The translations under genes were made by a program, and so were the position numbers. Of a DNA stretch of 64,000 nucleotides, positions 35,511 to 47,300 are shown piece by piece; position 1 is the first letter of the stretch; every line of letters begins with the position of its first letter. The notes beneath the pieces were generated by a model, which was not told the origin of the DNA, did no database searches, and saw only the letters and a program-made list of their open reading frames with translations. Source of the DNA: Actinostola sp. cb2023 (lineage: Eukaryota > Cnidaria > Anthozoa > Actiniaria > Actinostolidae); assembly GCA_033675265.1 (NCBI GenBank), contig JAUJYZ010000693.1, positions 91,001-155,000 of the forward strand, given 5' to 3'.

Positions 35511-35999
35511 AACTTCATCATTGGGGGAATCATTGTTGGTAGATACGGTACTTCATCTATGGTTGTGTAAAACTTAATTCCCAGTTAGAAATAGCCCTCA
35601 TCAACATGTCAAATACATTTCATATTTTTTGCATTGCATAACATTTTTTCATTTCATAAACAACAATATATAAACAACATTGGTTTAAGATGATTACTTG
35701 TTACAAATAAATATTAAATACATGTAACTAGCATTTGAAATCAAAAGTTGAGTGCTGTTGTCTTCTATGCCAATTACTTTCTTTGCAATTTGGCAACAAC
35801 CTTTAATTTAATTATGTTTAGAGAATCAAAATATTTACTTAAAGATAAATTATAGCATTAGAACTTCTCAAAAACATGCCCTCAATAATTTTCTCTGAGA
35901 TTTAATACAGTCAATGTCTTATTTGATTATTAATGTAGGCTATGGTCATATGCTTATAATATTACAAGTAATACCATGGCACTGAGGGATATTAGTGAT
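35511..35999. other. AT-rich stretch, no recognisable gene
   Basis: Foldback interior between the 93-bp array and the right arm; nothing supported. Confidence 0.5.
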
Positions 36000-36922
36000 T
36001 AAATGTCAGTCTTTTGCATGATAGCTTTCTGGTCTAATGCCATCATAGTCATTGTCCCTGTTGTAGTAGTTAATAATCATTATAATTTATATATTATCTT
36101 ATGTTATTATTTTAGATTCAAATAATTCAAAAAATAATTTCACAGTATAATTGAAACAATATGTTAATACTATACATAAATACAGTTTTTTCACTTAATT
36201 AAGACAGTTGCAATGCTATGTAGTTGTGATTTCCATGTGGTGCAATTTTAAGGTCACATATTTGCATCATTGTAACATTGTATTTCAGGTGTTCTCATGT
36301 CTGTAACTGTCACTGCCATGGTTGTTGTCTTGTCTAATGTCATCATAGTCACTGCCTATGTTGTAGTAGTCAGTAATCATTCTAATTCACTATGTCTATA
36401 CTGTGTCATTGAAACACTGTGTTTTTGATTGTCAGGTTTGTAACCATCTTCGTAATGATGTGCTCTTGCCAGGCTTCAATTTAGAAGGATGTCACAGTCT
36501 CAAGGAGTGCAAAGTTCAGTGGATATGTAGTTATTACAAAATACTCCAGACTTTTGTTCACTCAAATCATTTCAAAGACAATGTTTTGGTTTCCATGAAA
36601 GAGCTTTCTAGCTTTGTTTTGAACCCTCTTTTAATGTTTAGCTTTTTGTATGTACTATTTGTATTTACTGTGAAGTCTGGTGAGAACACTGAAAGTTGAA
36701 GCAAGATCCAATGAGATCATAGTCATTGTCTCTGCAGTTGAAGTCAGTAATCATTGTAATTCACTATGTCTATACTGTGTCATTGTAAATATTGTTTCTG
36801 GTTCGCATGTGTAACAGTGTGTGTCCTGGTTGTTGTCTGGTCTAATGTCATCGTAGTCATTATGTCTGTTGTAGTACCATAATAATAATAATTGACTATG
36901 GTCTTGCAGATTAGCCTAAGTG
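36000..36922 (-). repeat. Right foldback arm
   Basis: Reverse complement of the left arm with scattered differences, containing three inverted units (around 36030, 36340 and 36850). The stretch 36430-36700 has no partner in the left arm. Confidence 0.82.
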
Positions 36923-36939
36923 GTAATCATGACAAAGGT

Positions 36940-38925
36940 AAATAGCATGGACAGTATTCATCACAACTTCTCTAATGTATGCCTATCATGCATAAAGGTG
37001 GTAGTATTCCAATAGCATGGACAGTATTCATCACAACTTCTTTTATGCATATCATGTATAAAGGTGAAAGTACTTATTCCAATAGCATGGACAGTAATCA
37101 TCACAACTTCTCTTATGTATGCCTATCATGTATAAAGGTGATAGTATTTATTCCAATAGCATGGACAGTATTCATCACAACTTCTCTTATGCATATCATG
37201 TATAAAGGTGAAAGTACTTATTCCAATAGCATGGACAGTATTCATCACAACTTCTCTTATGTATGCCTATCATGTATAAAGGTGATAGTATTTATTCCAA
37301 TAGCATGGACAGTATTCATCACAACTTCTCTTATGCATATCATGTATAAAGGTAATAGTACTTATTCCAATAGCATGGACAGTATTCATCACAACTACTC
37401 TTATGTATGCCTATCATGTATAAAGTAGCCTCCTATGCAGACTTTGTGTAGCGCTTCCGGTTCCCGTCATTCCTCCACTGCGTCTGCTCAGACTCGAACA
37501 ACATTCCTTTCTACATTGTTTTCTATCAACCAATCAAATTGCTAGGTGATATGCAAATGTTTCATTTTCCCACGTTTGTACTTTGCCGACTACACGTTTC
37601 TAACTTAGAACTTATTTCAGCTTTTAGTAGAGTGGTTCAAGTTTCAAGATGGCTGTAAAAATACTAATAAAATATGAAATAAGTTGTAAACGTGTAGTTT
37701 CCCATGCCAAAATGCTAAGAATACATCTGTCAAACGTCGACAAATTGCATGTCAAAACCATAACATTCACGTCAACAAACGAAGCCGCCGCCAGCAAACC
37801 TATAAACGTTTGAAACTAGACACAACCGTCAAAATAGTTTCAGTATGCTACCGTTACCCAGTTGATTGCAAATGGTAGTAATGATCCAATGATTCACTTT
37901 ATTGTTATTTACAAGATCAAACATTAAAGGTATAGCCTGAAACTACTAGCGATGTTCCCGAATCAGTGGGAAGATTTATAGAAACGTCTTTCTTTTCTAA
38001 AGTTATGGCATCTATGGGCTTTTTCTGATGGATATTGAACTTATTTATATGAAAAACTTGGCTTACTTTTCTATAACAGTCATCCATATGCTCACTCTCC
38101 ACCATCGCCGATTCATTGCCATCTTGTTCGCGGAAAAGACGGCCAAGGTCAAGGTCGTACCCACAAGCTTTTGTGGGGCTTTCTCTGATTGGTCAAATTC
38201 GTAGAAAGGAATGTTGTTCGAGTCTGAGCAGACGCAGTAAGGAATGACGGGAACCGGAAGCGCTACACAAAGTCTGCATAGGAGGCTAGTATAAAGGTGA
38301 TAGTATTTATTCCAATAGCATCGACAGTATTCATCACAACTTCTCTTATGCATATCATGTATAAAGGTGATAGTATTTATTCCAATAGCATGGACAGTAT
38401 TCATCACAACTTCTCTTATGTATGCCTATCATGTATAAAGGTGATAGTATTTATTCCAATAGCATGGACAGTATTTATCACAACTTCTCTTATGCATATC
38501 ATGTATAAAGGTAATAGTACTTATTCCAATAGCATGGACAGTATTCATCACAACTTCTCTTATGTATGCCTATCATGTATAAAGGTGATAGTATTTATTC
38601 AAATAGCATGGACAGTATTCATCACAACTTCTCTAATGCATATCATGTATAAAGGTGATAGTACTTATTCAAATAGCATGGACAGTATTCATCACAACTT
38701 ATCTTATGCATATCATGTATAAAGGTGATAGTACTTATTCAAATAGCATGGACAGTATTCATCACAACTTATCTTATGCATATCATGTATAAAGGTGATA
38801 GTACTTATTCAAATAGCATGGACAGTATTCATCACAACTTCTCTTATGTATGCCTATCATGTATAAAGGTAATAGTATTCCAACAGCATGGACAGTATTC
38901 ATCACAACTTGTCTTACATCTGCCT
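36940..38925 (+). repeat. About 70/74-bp tandem array, interrupted by a MITE
   Basis: Units contain ccaatagcatggacag and cacaacttctcttatg. A 70-bp form (ttatgcatatcatgt) tends to alternate with a 74-bp form (ttatgtatgcctatcatgt). The array occupies 36940-37425 and 38289-38925; the gap is an inserted MITE. Frames such as MYKGDSTYSNSMDSIHH come from the repeat. Confidence 0.93.
37426..38288. mobile_element. 863-bp MITE with 8-bp target duplication (hAT-type)
   Basis: Ends tagcctcctatgcag and ctgcataggaggcta are exact reverse complements. The arms stay matched for about 88 bp (37426-37514 and 38202-38288) with a 2-bp indel. gtataaag, part of the satellite unit, is duplicated at 37418-37425 and 38289-38296. 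An 8-bp duplication points to hAT. No transposase inside. Confidence 0.9.
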
Positions 38926-40674
38926 ATCGATTCAGTTTCCTACTTTAGTTATTTAATAATATTATTGGTTGCGTACTTATGTCCCTGGGACAGACAATGA
39001 TGTGATGCAATATGTGTTATCTATTTAAATCATAGCAAGAACTTAAGTTACTGAATTGTAAGCAGATAATGTGACTACTGTGTCTTGTTGTTTAATAGAA
39101 CTTACCCCTCCACCCTCGACCTTGTTTTTAAACCAATTTTCAAATTTGATCACACTTTTGGCCGCCATTTTGAATTGGCGCAACACGCAAAAATTTGTAG
39201 AAATCTGGATCACTTTGGCTTGCCGTAACTTTTGTTGGATTTTGTTGGCCGTTGTGGAGAGGTTCGACTGTAGTTTTTGATTGAAGTCTGAAGTCATAGA
39301 AGACAATTCTAGCCTTGTATGTCAACTGTAATAATGGTTCTAATATCAATTTGTAGTAATAATTTAAAATTGCAGTTGAAAATGCAGCTACGTCACTGTA
39401 CACAAGTTACTGTAGGCAAATACGCAAGTAGTATAGTAGGCACCAATAAATCCAAGTAATGAGCAAAAATAAATAAGCAAAATAATGAGCAAAATAAATG
39501 ATACTACATTTATGGGTCCTTTTATGAAGAATTTCGCTTTCAAATAATGAAAACTAACCAATATTTCCCTATTTTCGTTCCATTTTGTTAGAATTGCGAT
39601 ACAAAAATGAGACTGCGTTATCAATACCGAATATATTTTCTCCCAACTAGCCGTTATTATAAACCGATACTGCCATCTCAAAATCGCGTTTAGTTTCTAC
39701 ACACATGTAGCATATTTCTGGGATGTACTATAAAACCCAAACTTGTTATCAACACAACTTTCCCTTCCAGAGCAAAGGGAGAAGATAAAATCATTCTGCA
39801 ACTTTTGAAAAAAAAGATGCTGCTCTTAACATCCGTAAGAACAATGAACATTGCAATGTGTCACAGAAGTAGTTTATGCCTATTCTGCACATGTTACTGT
39901 AAAAAGGATTCCTTCAGTCAACAACACCAGATCAGAATGAGAATAAACATCTAGGTTAAGTGTTCTAGTAAAATCAGTTAATTGATGAACAAATACAAAA
40001 ATAACCTTATGATATGGCCAAAGAACCCTGTCGAAGACAATATCTCAATAGTATATGCATAACAGCATGGATTTTATCATGAAAATGTATTATATGTAAG
40101 GTGAATAGTTGCAGGATTTTGTGAATTTGGGCTTTGCATCTGTATTATGTTATAGGTTTGAAATCGCAAAATACAAATGAAGTGACACAAAGGGAGTCAT
40201 TTGTAATAATTTATTAACTGTTTTTCAAGTAACTAAAACAGCAAAAAAAGTCTATGCAATTATGATATGAAGACCAAAAAAAGTTTCTGCACATTAAGAA
40301 TGTCAGCAGTTTGTCAGGGTATTTTTGTATAATACATTATGTAAAACACGATCTGCAAGTTTATTGAACAGCTTCAAAAACGATCGTCCACAATAATACA
40401 TTTTCAGATGATTTCAGTAAAAAGTAGCAAGGAAAACCATAAACATAGCAGTATCGTGTTGCTTCTAACGCCTCACACATGCGCACCAATACTACTGATA
40501 CTCTCAAAGAGATCCCACCTGTTGAACTCTTCGTAAGAGTAGGGGATTGTTACCCGGTTCAACAGCCTACTTCAAATAGGAGGCATAACACACTAACATA
40601 CTAATTCCTCATGATTGTAAGCTGCTCTACTGCCGTAGGAGCCTTCCTATGCAGGAACATTATGTGATTATTTA
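38926..40674. other. No recognisable gene; one diverged dispersed repeat
   Basis: A segment near 40100-40185 is, inverted, a diverged relative of the dispersed repeat at 41400-41520 and 46220-46320. The rest shows only short frames. Confidence 0.5.
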
Positions 40675-40945
40675 TTAATAATTTACATACAATAATTGTT
40701 TGGCCTTTTTCCTTTGCCTTCTTCTCGGAGACTTTGCCTTCCTCTCGAATACGTCTTGTTTAGACGACTCAAATTCTCTGTCTTGCATTATTGAGTATTT
40801 ATAACCTTTTTCTTTCAAATAACGGTCGATAGCCGTAGCCATCACTCGTAGACTATCAGGCTCATAGTCCTTTCCATTCTGTTCACACACAGTCACGTAA
40901 AATTGCTCGAGTAGTTGGTTCAGTTCTCCAGGTTCGTACCGTGTT
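40675..40945 (-). pseudogene. Crypton-like (KCTD1/QRICH1/ZMYM-type) N-terminal fragment
   Basis: On the minus strand the frame reads LNQLLEQFYVTVCEQNGK, DYEPDSLRVMATAIDRYLKE and DREFESSKQ, then Lys/Arg-rich sequence. The pattern '..FY..VR/C..G..YEP.SL..M..AI.RYL.E' is the N-terminal helical domain of Crypton-derived tyrosine-recombinase-like proteins. Near 40730 one base appears missing; the next frame restores the expected REEGKGKRPNN end. The catalytic domain is absent, so this is an isolated, decayed exon or element fragment. Confidence 0.6.
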
Positions 40946-41279
40946 CTATGTTCTCAGTTGTGGTTCTTTTCTTTAGCCCAGGCCTGCCAAACTCTCAGCC
41001 AGTTGATAGTACTTAATTTGGTTTTTGTTTGCTGCATTGTTTCTCAAACTGTCGATTAAAACTGCAGAATGCACTCTTGAAACCTGCCCGCCATTTTGCT
41101 TTTGGTTTGGTTGGCAACGAGCTAGCAATGATCAACAACCAATCATATTGAATTTCAGGTGTTTGCACTCAAAATTTCACAAATCTTCACTCGAAATTTC
41201 ACGATTTTGCACTGTTTGGGATAAATTGACATGCTCTCAGCCAATCAAAATGCAGAAATTATTGTATGAAATTATTAAT

Positions 41280-41530
41280 TGTACAAAACCACCCATCTGC
41301 AAATTATTGACATTTTGAATCTGGCAAAAAGTTTTCTACAACTTATATAAATGATGCTAATTTATTTTTCTATTTCAGAACAAAATGCTGCATGAAAAAA
41401 TATTAATAAGTTATGGGCAAAAACAACAATCTGACGCACAAAATTAGCATTACTCGCAAATACGAAGCTCAAATCACAAAATAATGAAACATCCCACTAT
41501 TCACTTCATATGCAATCGATTTTCAAAAGC
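41280..41530 (+). repeat. Dispersed repeat, copy 1
   Basis: Shares gcaaattattgacattt, ttttctatttcagaa and catcccactattca with 46070-46335 in the same order and orientation, clearly diverged. Confidence 0.75.
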
Positions 41531-42489
41531 AAAAAAACTTGCATCATATACACTTTAACAGATGTTAATTGAGGTTAACCAAACTTCACATACATGATTA
41601 AGGGACTCAAACAAAAATATCACCCACAGATGCGATTTTAACCTATGGCCCTCCGTTTGCTAGTCGGATGCTTTAACAGAGTGGAATCTAAGTATAGTTT
41701 CTCCTTTGTTATACAGACTTCTGTTTATATTACACACAGCTTTAGCTAAGTTTGAGTGTGGTGCAAACTGAATCCAACTGTGAACAAACTGTGTTGTATG
41801 ACAACACATTCATATTCATATATAGTACAGTTTAAATGAATGAAAATAATTTAAAAAAAAATTAAATGATTATGAGCACTTTATAGTCTAGGAGCATCAT
41901 TTCACTTCTTTTTGTACATGAAGCCGGCAAACATATTAAGCCAGCAAACAAGAAATTACAATTTCTTTAATATATTCAGTTCAAGTTGACATACAGGCAT
42001 GAAATTTAGCTCATTTTCAAGCTTAAATACTATGGGAAACTTTTATAGTACATTTGTATTTTGACTGCTGTGAAATATATAATTGGGTTATTATTGTTTT
42101 TACAAGAAAACAAACAACCAATGAATGAAGCGTCCTTCCAATTCATCTCAACAACATGACAATTAGACAACAGTAGTTGATGAATGTAAGTAAACTTCTT
42201 GACTCACCGTTTCTAAAGTTTACTGTGGGAGAAAATACTAACATTATGAGAATATGGAATTTATTAATTTCTTCAAAAGAAATCACCATGCATCACCATC
42301 ACAATGAGCAGGTAGATTAAAGTTCTTGTAGATTTTTAAACGCTGACACACCAGATGTCAATCAAGTGTCTCAAACATAACAATCTCACATACTCATACT
42401 CATCTCACATACTCTACTTTAGATTTTAGAACTGATCAAGCCGAAAGTTGGTGGGAAAGTAAAAGTCACACATTTAGCAGGTTGAAGTC
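41531..42489. other. No recognisable gene
   Basis: AT-rich sequence between a dispersed repeat and the 66-bp array; only short frames. Confidence 0.5.
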
Positions 42490-43360
42490 CAAGTACGAAC
42501 TGTGGTCCTCTACTACGAACACCACGGACACTTACATTTGGACTTACGGAGATTTTCACCCACGCCAGAGATCCGCTAGTACAAACACTACAGACACATA
42601 CATTTGGACTTACGGAGATTTTCAACCAAGCCAGAGATCCGCTAGTACAAACACTACAGACACATACATTTGGACTTACGGAAAATTGCATCCACGCCAG
42701 AGATCCGCTAGTATGAATACTACAGACACATACGTTTGGACTTACGGAGATTTTCACCCACGCCAGAGGCCCTCTAGTACAAACACTACAGACACGTACA
42801 TTTGGACTTACGGAGATTTTCACCCACGCCAGAGATCCGCTAGTACAAACACTACAGACACATACATTTGGACTTACGGAGATTTTCACCCACGCCAGAG
42901 ATCCGCTAGTACAAACACTACAGACACATACATTTGGATTTACGGAGATTTTCACCCACGCCAGAGATCCGCTAGTACAAACACTACAGACACATACATT
43001 TGGACTTACGGAGATTTTCAACCACGCCAGAGATCCGCTAGTACAAACACTACAGACACATACATTTGGACTTACGGAGATTTTCACCCACGCCAGAGAA
43101 TCGCTAGTACAAACACTACAGACACATACATTTGGATTTACGGAGATTTTCACCCACGCCAGAGATCCGCTAGTACAAACACTACAGAAACATACATTTG
43201 GACTTACGGAGATTTTCACCCACGCCAGAGGTCCACTAGTACGAACACTACAGACACATACGTTTGGACTTACGGAGAATTGCACCCACACCAGAGGCCC
43301 TCTAGTTCAAAACACTACAGACACATACATTTGGACTTATGGAGATTTTCGGTATTATCA
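42490..43360. repeat. 66-bp tandem array open on both strands
   Basis: About 13 units with acaaacactacagacac, atttggacttacggag and cacccacgccagag. Unit length is a multiple of three, so the plus strand reads as 22-residue repeats (TNTTDTYIWTYGDF...) for 300 codons and the minus strand as VCVCSVCTSGSLAW... for 290 codons. Outer units are more diverged than central ones, typical of unequal exchange. The last unit has an extra A that shifts the frame. No start context, splice site or known domain supports a gene, so I treat it as a satellite. Confidence 0.88.
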
Positions 43361-43992
43361 GTTCTAAAATCCAAGGTTCATTAGCGTGCATGTGAGAATG
43401 TTATGTTTGACACATTTAATTGACAAATGTATCTTTAAATCTACAGGAACTTTAACCAACTCTCTCATTTGAATACAACAAGATGGATTATGATCATCAA
43501 CTCCAATTGTCATGTTGTTGAAACGAGCTGCAAGGATCCGTCGTTGATCGATTATTTGTTTTATTGTATTTTTTTTTAAATGCATAAAAGTTCACACCAG
43601 TCAAAATATAGAACTATCCCTTAGTAATTAAGCATAAAAACGAGATAAATGTTGTGCATGTACATTAACTACAACGAAAGATATGTCATAAGAGGGTACA
43701 ACATTTGTTGTTTGGCGGCTGCATGTTCAAAAATAAGTGAAAGGATGCTCTACACTAGACTACAAAGTGCTCTTAATCATTTTTAGTGATTTTGTTTGAG
43801 ACACACATTGTATCGGGCTTATAGTTCTTTTGGTTTTGAACCACAATTCTTGATTTAATTTTACAGTATATATATACATGTGTATAGGAACACAAATGTC
43901 TTGTCGTCCAACATACAGTAGTTTGTTCACCTTTGGATTTAGTTTCACTACACTCAGAATTCCTCTCAGCCTGCATGTACCATAAACAAAAG

Positions 43993-44125
43993 GGTTGGCA
44001 TTAGATTCCATCCCTCAAAACCACTTCGGACTGATAGAACAATAGAACGATTCAGTAACACAATAGATTTGTTCTATTGTTTGGTCGGCCAAGGCGGTTT
44101 GGAGGGATGGAACCTAATGCCAACC
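43993..44125. repeat. 133-bp imperfect hairpin (short MITE)
   Basis: ggttggcattagattccat at the left returns as atggaacctaatgccaacc at the right, with gaacaatagaac and gttctattgtt further in. Confidence 0.75.
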
Positions 44126-44490
44126 AAACAAAAGACTGTGTAACAAAGGTGAAACTTCACTCAAACTACATTTAGATTCCACTCAGACTACACGCTGACT
44201 CAAGACAGACTCCACACAAAACAATGTTAACATACTTCTAAGCATTACTGTATTGTAGCTGTATTATAAGAAAAATCCCCCAAAAAAACTGAAAACATCA
44301 ATAAAACTGGGTAGTATTTTACAAGACTTTGTATGCAAATGTTGTGAGGAAGTTAGGAATTTGCAGTCAGGATTCATAATATTAATTCTTTAGGATTTGT
44401 CTCTGACTTATAAAAACTTTAATATTATAGATATTTCATAAGTATGGAAAATGACATTTTTGCACACACATATCTTGAAACTAGCTAATG
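44126..44490. other. No recognisable feature
   Basis: AT-rich sequence with no supported gene. Confidence 0.5.
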
Positions 44491-44912
44491 TCAGAATTAC
44501 GAAAAAGACTTTTATAAACATCACGGATCTTGACACAGTCGTTCATTAATCTTTTGTCTTTATTTGAGTATCAACCCTCTAGAAAAAGTCTATTGTGGTC
44601 ATTTCCCTCAATGTCCACAATAGCCATGTTATCAAAATCGAATTCATGTCCACATTCACTGGCATGTTTGGCGATTTTGGATGCAGGCTGATTGCTTCCT
44701 ATGTCTCTCCTGCGTTCCCCCTTTCTGGTCTTCATTGATCTTTCTGTTTGTCCATAGTATACAAAGTCACACTCTAAGCAGTCGACTTTGTATACTATTC
44801 CCATTCTTAGGGTTAGGTATTTTTCTGTAGGTGGTAGAGATTGGACAACATGCATTGAAAGAGGAATGTCAGTTGATTTGGGACAGGAGTAGAGGATAAG
44901 TTTGTAGGACAT
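44491..44912 (-). pseudogene. Penelope-like element, GIY-YIG endonuclease remnant
   Basis: The minus-strand frame has MGIVYKVDCLECDFVYYGQTERSMKTR split as GIVYKVDCLEC and FVYYGQTERSMKTR, then KIAKHASECGHEFDFD and NRLFLEG. This is the C-terminal GIY-YIG endonuclease of Penelope-like retroelements, with its Cys pair, Arg and the HA..GHE.D motif. A TGA (44571-44573) stands where a Trp codon is expected after FLEG; the same frame continues YSNKDKRLMNDC to 44491. The reverse transcriptase is not next to it, so the copy is truncated. Confidence 0.78.
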
Positions 44913-45069
44913 TGCTTAGGGAAGTACTAAAGCACTTGTAACACGACACGATCTGCAACAAGCATGTGGAATAGCTAAACAAACATCCATAGCGAAGAGA
45001 AGGTGATGTACCTCAGAGCACCTTAATCTAAAATATTGGAAGACGTTAAGGTGTGTTTGTATCCCTTAT

Positions 45070-45359
45070 GGAAAGTTTTTCGCACTCATACGGCTTCCAA
45101 TATATCGTCACGGCTTCCGATATATCATCACGGCTTCCGATATAATGTTCAACCGAAATATCGTTTGGAGCCATCCGATATATCAGTTAACCGATATTGG
45201 AGTAAAATCAATATTTTCAGTTTGGCGATATTTCGGTTAGGTGATATATTGTTTAACCGTGATGTATATATATCGGTTGATTACGATATTTCGGCAGAAT
45301 TTAGGTGCCAATATTTCGTTTCAGCCGATATAATGCCAAACTAGCGTGAAAAACTTTCC
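45070..45359. mobile_element. 290-bp MITE rich in ccgatat motifs
   Basis: Ends ggaaagtttttcgc and gcgtgaaaaactttcc are inverted. The interior is nearly all copies of ccgatat/atatcgg in both orientations. No target duplication is evident. Confidence 0.6.
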
Positions 45360-45907
45360 GACTGTACTGTACATAAGTAGATGTAGGCATAATTTGACAA
45401 GTGGGCCCATTCTTATATCTTGGCAAAATTGTGCCTATATGTACCTATGTAAAGGAAACAAAACACATCCTCAGCATTGTCTGCCATCGAGATTCAAAAA
45501 CTCTCAAAATGGCATCGCCTTGTCTTCACAATAGATGTTAAATCCGTCTACATGGTTAGTCTAGATCCCCATGCATCACAAATGTTCTAGTACTTCCTGA
45601 ATCAAAATCCTATGAGTGATCCATCGACTCCGATCTCAAATCAACTGGCAGTACTTGCCCTTTCTTAATAGATGTTCCTCAAGCACAGTAAGGAATATAG
45701 GTAGATTATTGAGTAAGCTCTAATCATGTTTGCTCAAGTGGTACACAAAAGAGCATATCCAGTCCTCATATGTGGGCTTGGTGTTGCAACATTAGGGACA
45801 ATGCGATATGCAATTTTTGTCAATGAAATTTCTTTAAATTTGGCACAAAGATTGCCTTTGACTGGAAAACTAAGAAATAATGGGCATCACTGAATTCCTT
45901 TGGATGC
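45360..45907. other. No recognisable gene
   Basis: Short unrelated frames only. Confidence 0.5.
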
Positions 45908-46069
45908 TACAGTACCAGTCAGAAGTATCTTAACATTTTTTGCATGTATTCTGAGTGTAAACTGAGTGTGCGTGTTGAGTGTAGTACACACATTTGAGTG
46001 TAATAAACTCAGGTATGTTGAGTCCACGCGAACGAGTGTAATAACTGCGGGTTTAATTTATTATACAAA

Positions 46070-46335
46070 AGCGCCATTGTGCAAATTATTGACATTTTTA
46101 TAATCTGGCAAAACGTTTTCTACAATGTATATACATGATGTTAAATTTGTTTTTCTATTTCAGAAAAGAGTGCTGCTTGGAAAAATATAAATAAGTTATG
46201 GCAAAACCTACTCTGACGTCACCGAATTAGCATATCACGATTTCAAACCTTTATAACTCGCAAATGCGAAGAGCTCAAATCACAAAATACTGAACCATCC
46301 CACTATTCAATTCATATGTAATCGATTTTCGAAAG
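46070..46335 (+). repeat. Dispersed repeat, copy 2
   Basis: Second copy of the 41280-41530 repeat, with a few insertions such as ctgacgtcaccgaattag. It lies inside the Tc1-like element at 45910-49746. Confidence 0.75.
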
Positions 46336-47300
46336 AAAATTTACATGTAATTTTTTTATTTACATAAAATTTACGTGGCAGAATAATGCAGTGTGTTGAC
46401 CGGACTTGTTTTTATACTTGATGGTATATTGTTTTGAACTTTTCACAGCCGCTTTTAAGATGGTTATATAAATTTTGATATAAATTCTCTCTTCTTAGCT
46501 GTTTCAAGTATTACTAAACCTTTGTTATCATATTGTAGACCTGTTCGTGATTCCGAAGTTATCGAGAGGATAATTACACAATATTCACACAATCTTTATT
46601 TCTTCAGTAACATTTTTCCGCTTCTGGTGTTATATTCAACTTGAATCATATTCCAAAAATGACTTTGGATATGAGATACATGTATATAAGTTCAATCTTT
46701 TATGAACTCACGGCTTATGTTTAACTCTCCAGTGAGACCTCCGTCTATGAAATCGACAAGTGAATAAATGTCCGAAGTGCAAACTTTTATCACCTTCTGT
46801 TCATTATGCTTGAAACACAATTTTTCTAGTAGTCTAGAACCGAATTCATAGTGATCTTTTTCGCTCAACAAATGTTCTCTACTCCACAGGCTTTATTAAC
46901 TAAATTGGCTGATAAGCAATATACATATTGCTCATGAACTTTTCATTCACATGGTTTCCTAAAAGTGAAGCTCGTGGGAATGCAAGGAATGCAGTCATTA
47001 CCAAGTCAAAACACGTTCGTCATAGTTAGCATCTCTTGCTTTATGCTTTCAAATCTCTCTGTAAGTTGTTTGAATTTATCAGATCGGCAATAGCAAACTG
47101 ATTAATACTAAGCCAAAACTTGTCCACTTAAGTTAGAAGTACACTTTACTGGCTTGTCGTTCCGCATAGCTACACACGTTGCTCAGGCATCCAGGTAATG
47201 AGTTTGACGCACTCACTGAATATGCGCTCGTTACGTGTTGAATACGCGCTCGGTAATCGTTCACGAAGCTCGCGTTAGGGTTAGTTACATTTAAGCGGTA

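Larger units (their letters stand above)
17785..36922. mobile_element. Large foldback element hosting the BEL insertion
   Basis: Starting at ccacttaggctaa (17785) and its reverse complement near 36910-36922, the two flanks can be aligned inwards as inverted arms. The left arm is 17785-18123 plus 31057 to about 31480, once the BEL element is removed. The right arm is about 36000-36922, with one non-matching stretch (about 36430-36700). Each arm is built from diverged copies of a roughly 140-bp unit containing gactatgatgacattaga. Without BEL the element would be about 6.2 kb. No transposase is visible, so the class is unknown. Confidence 0.7.
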
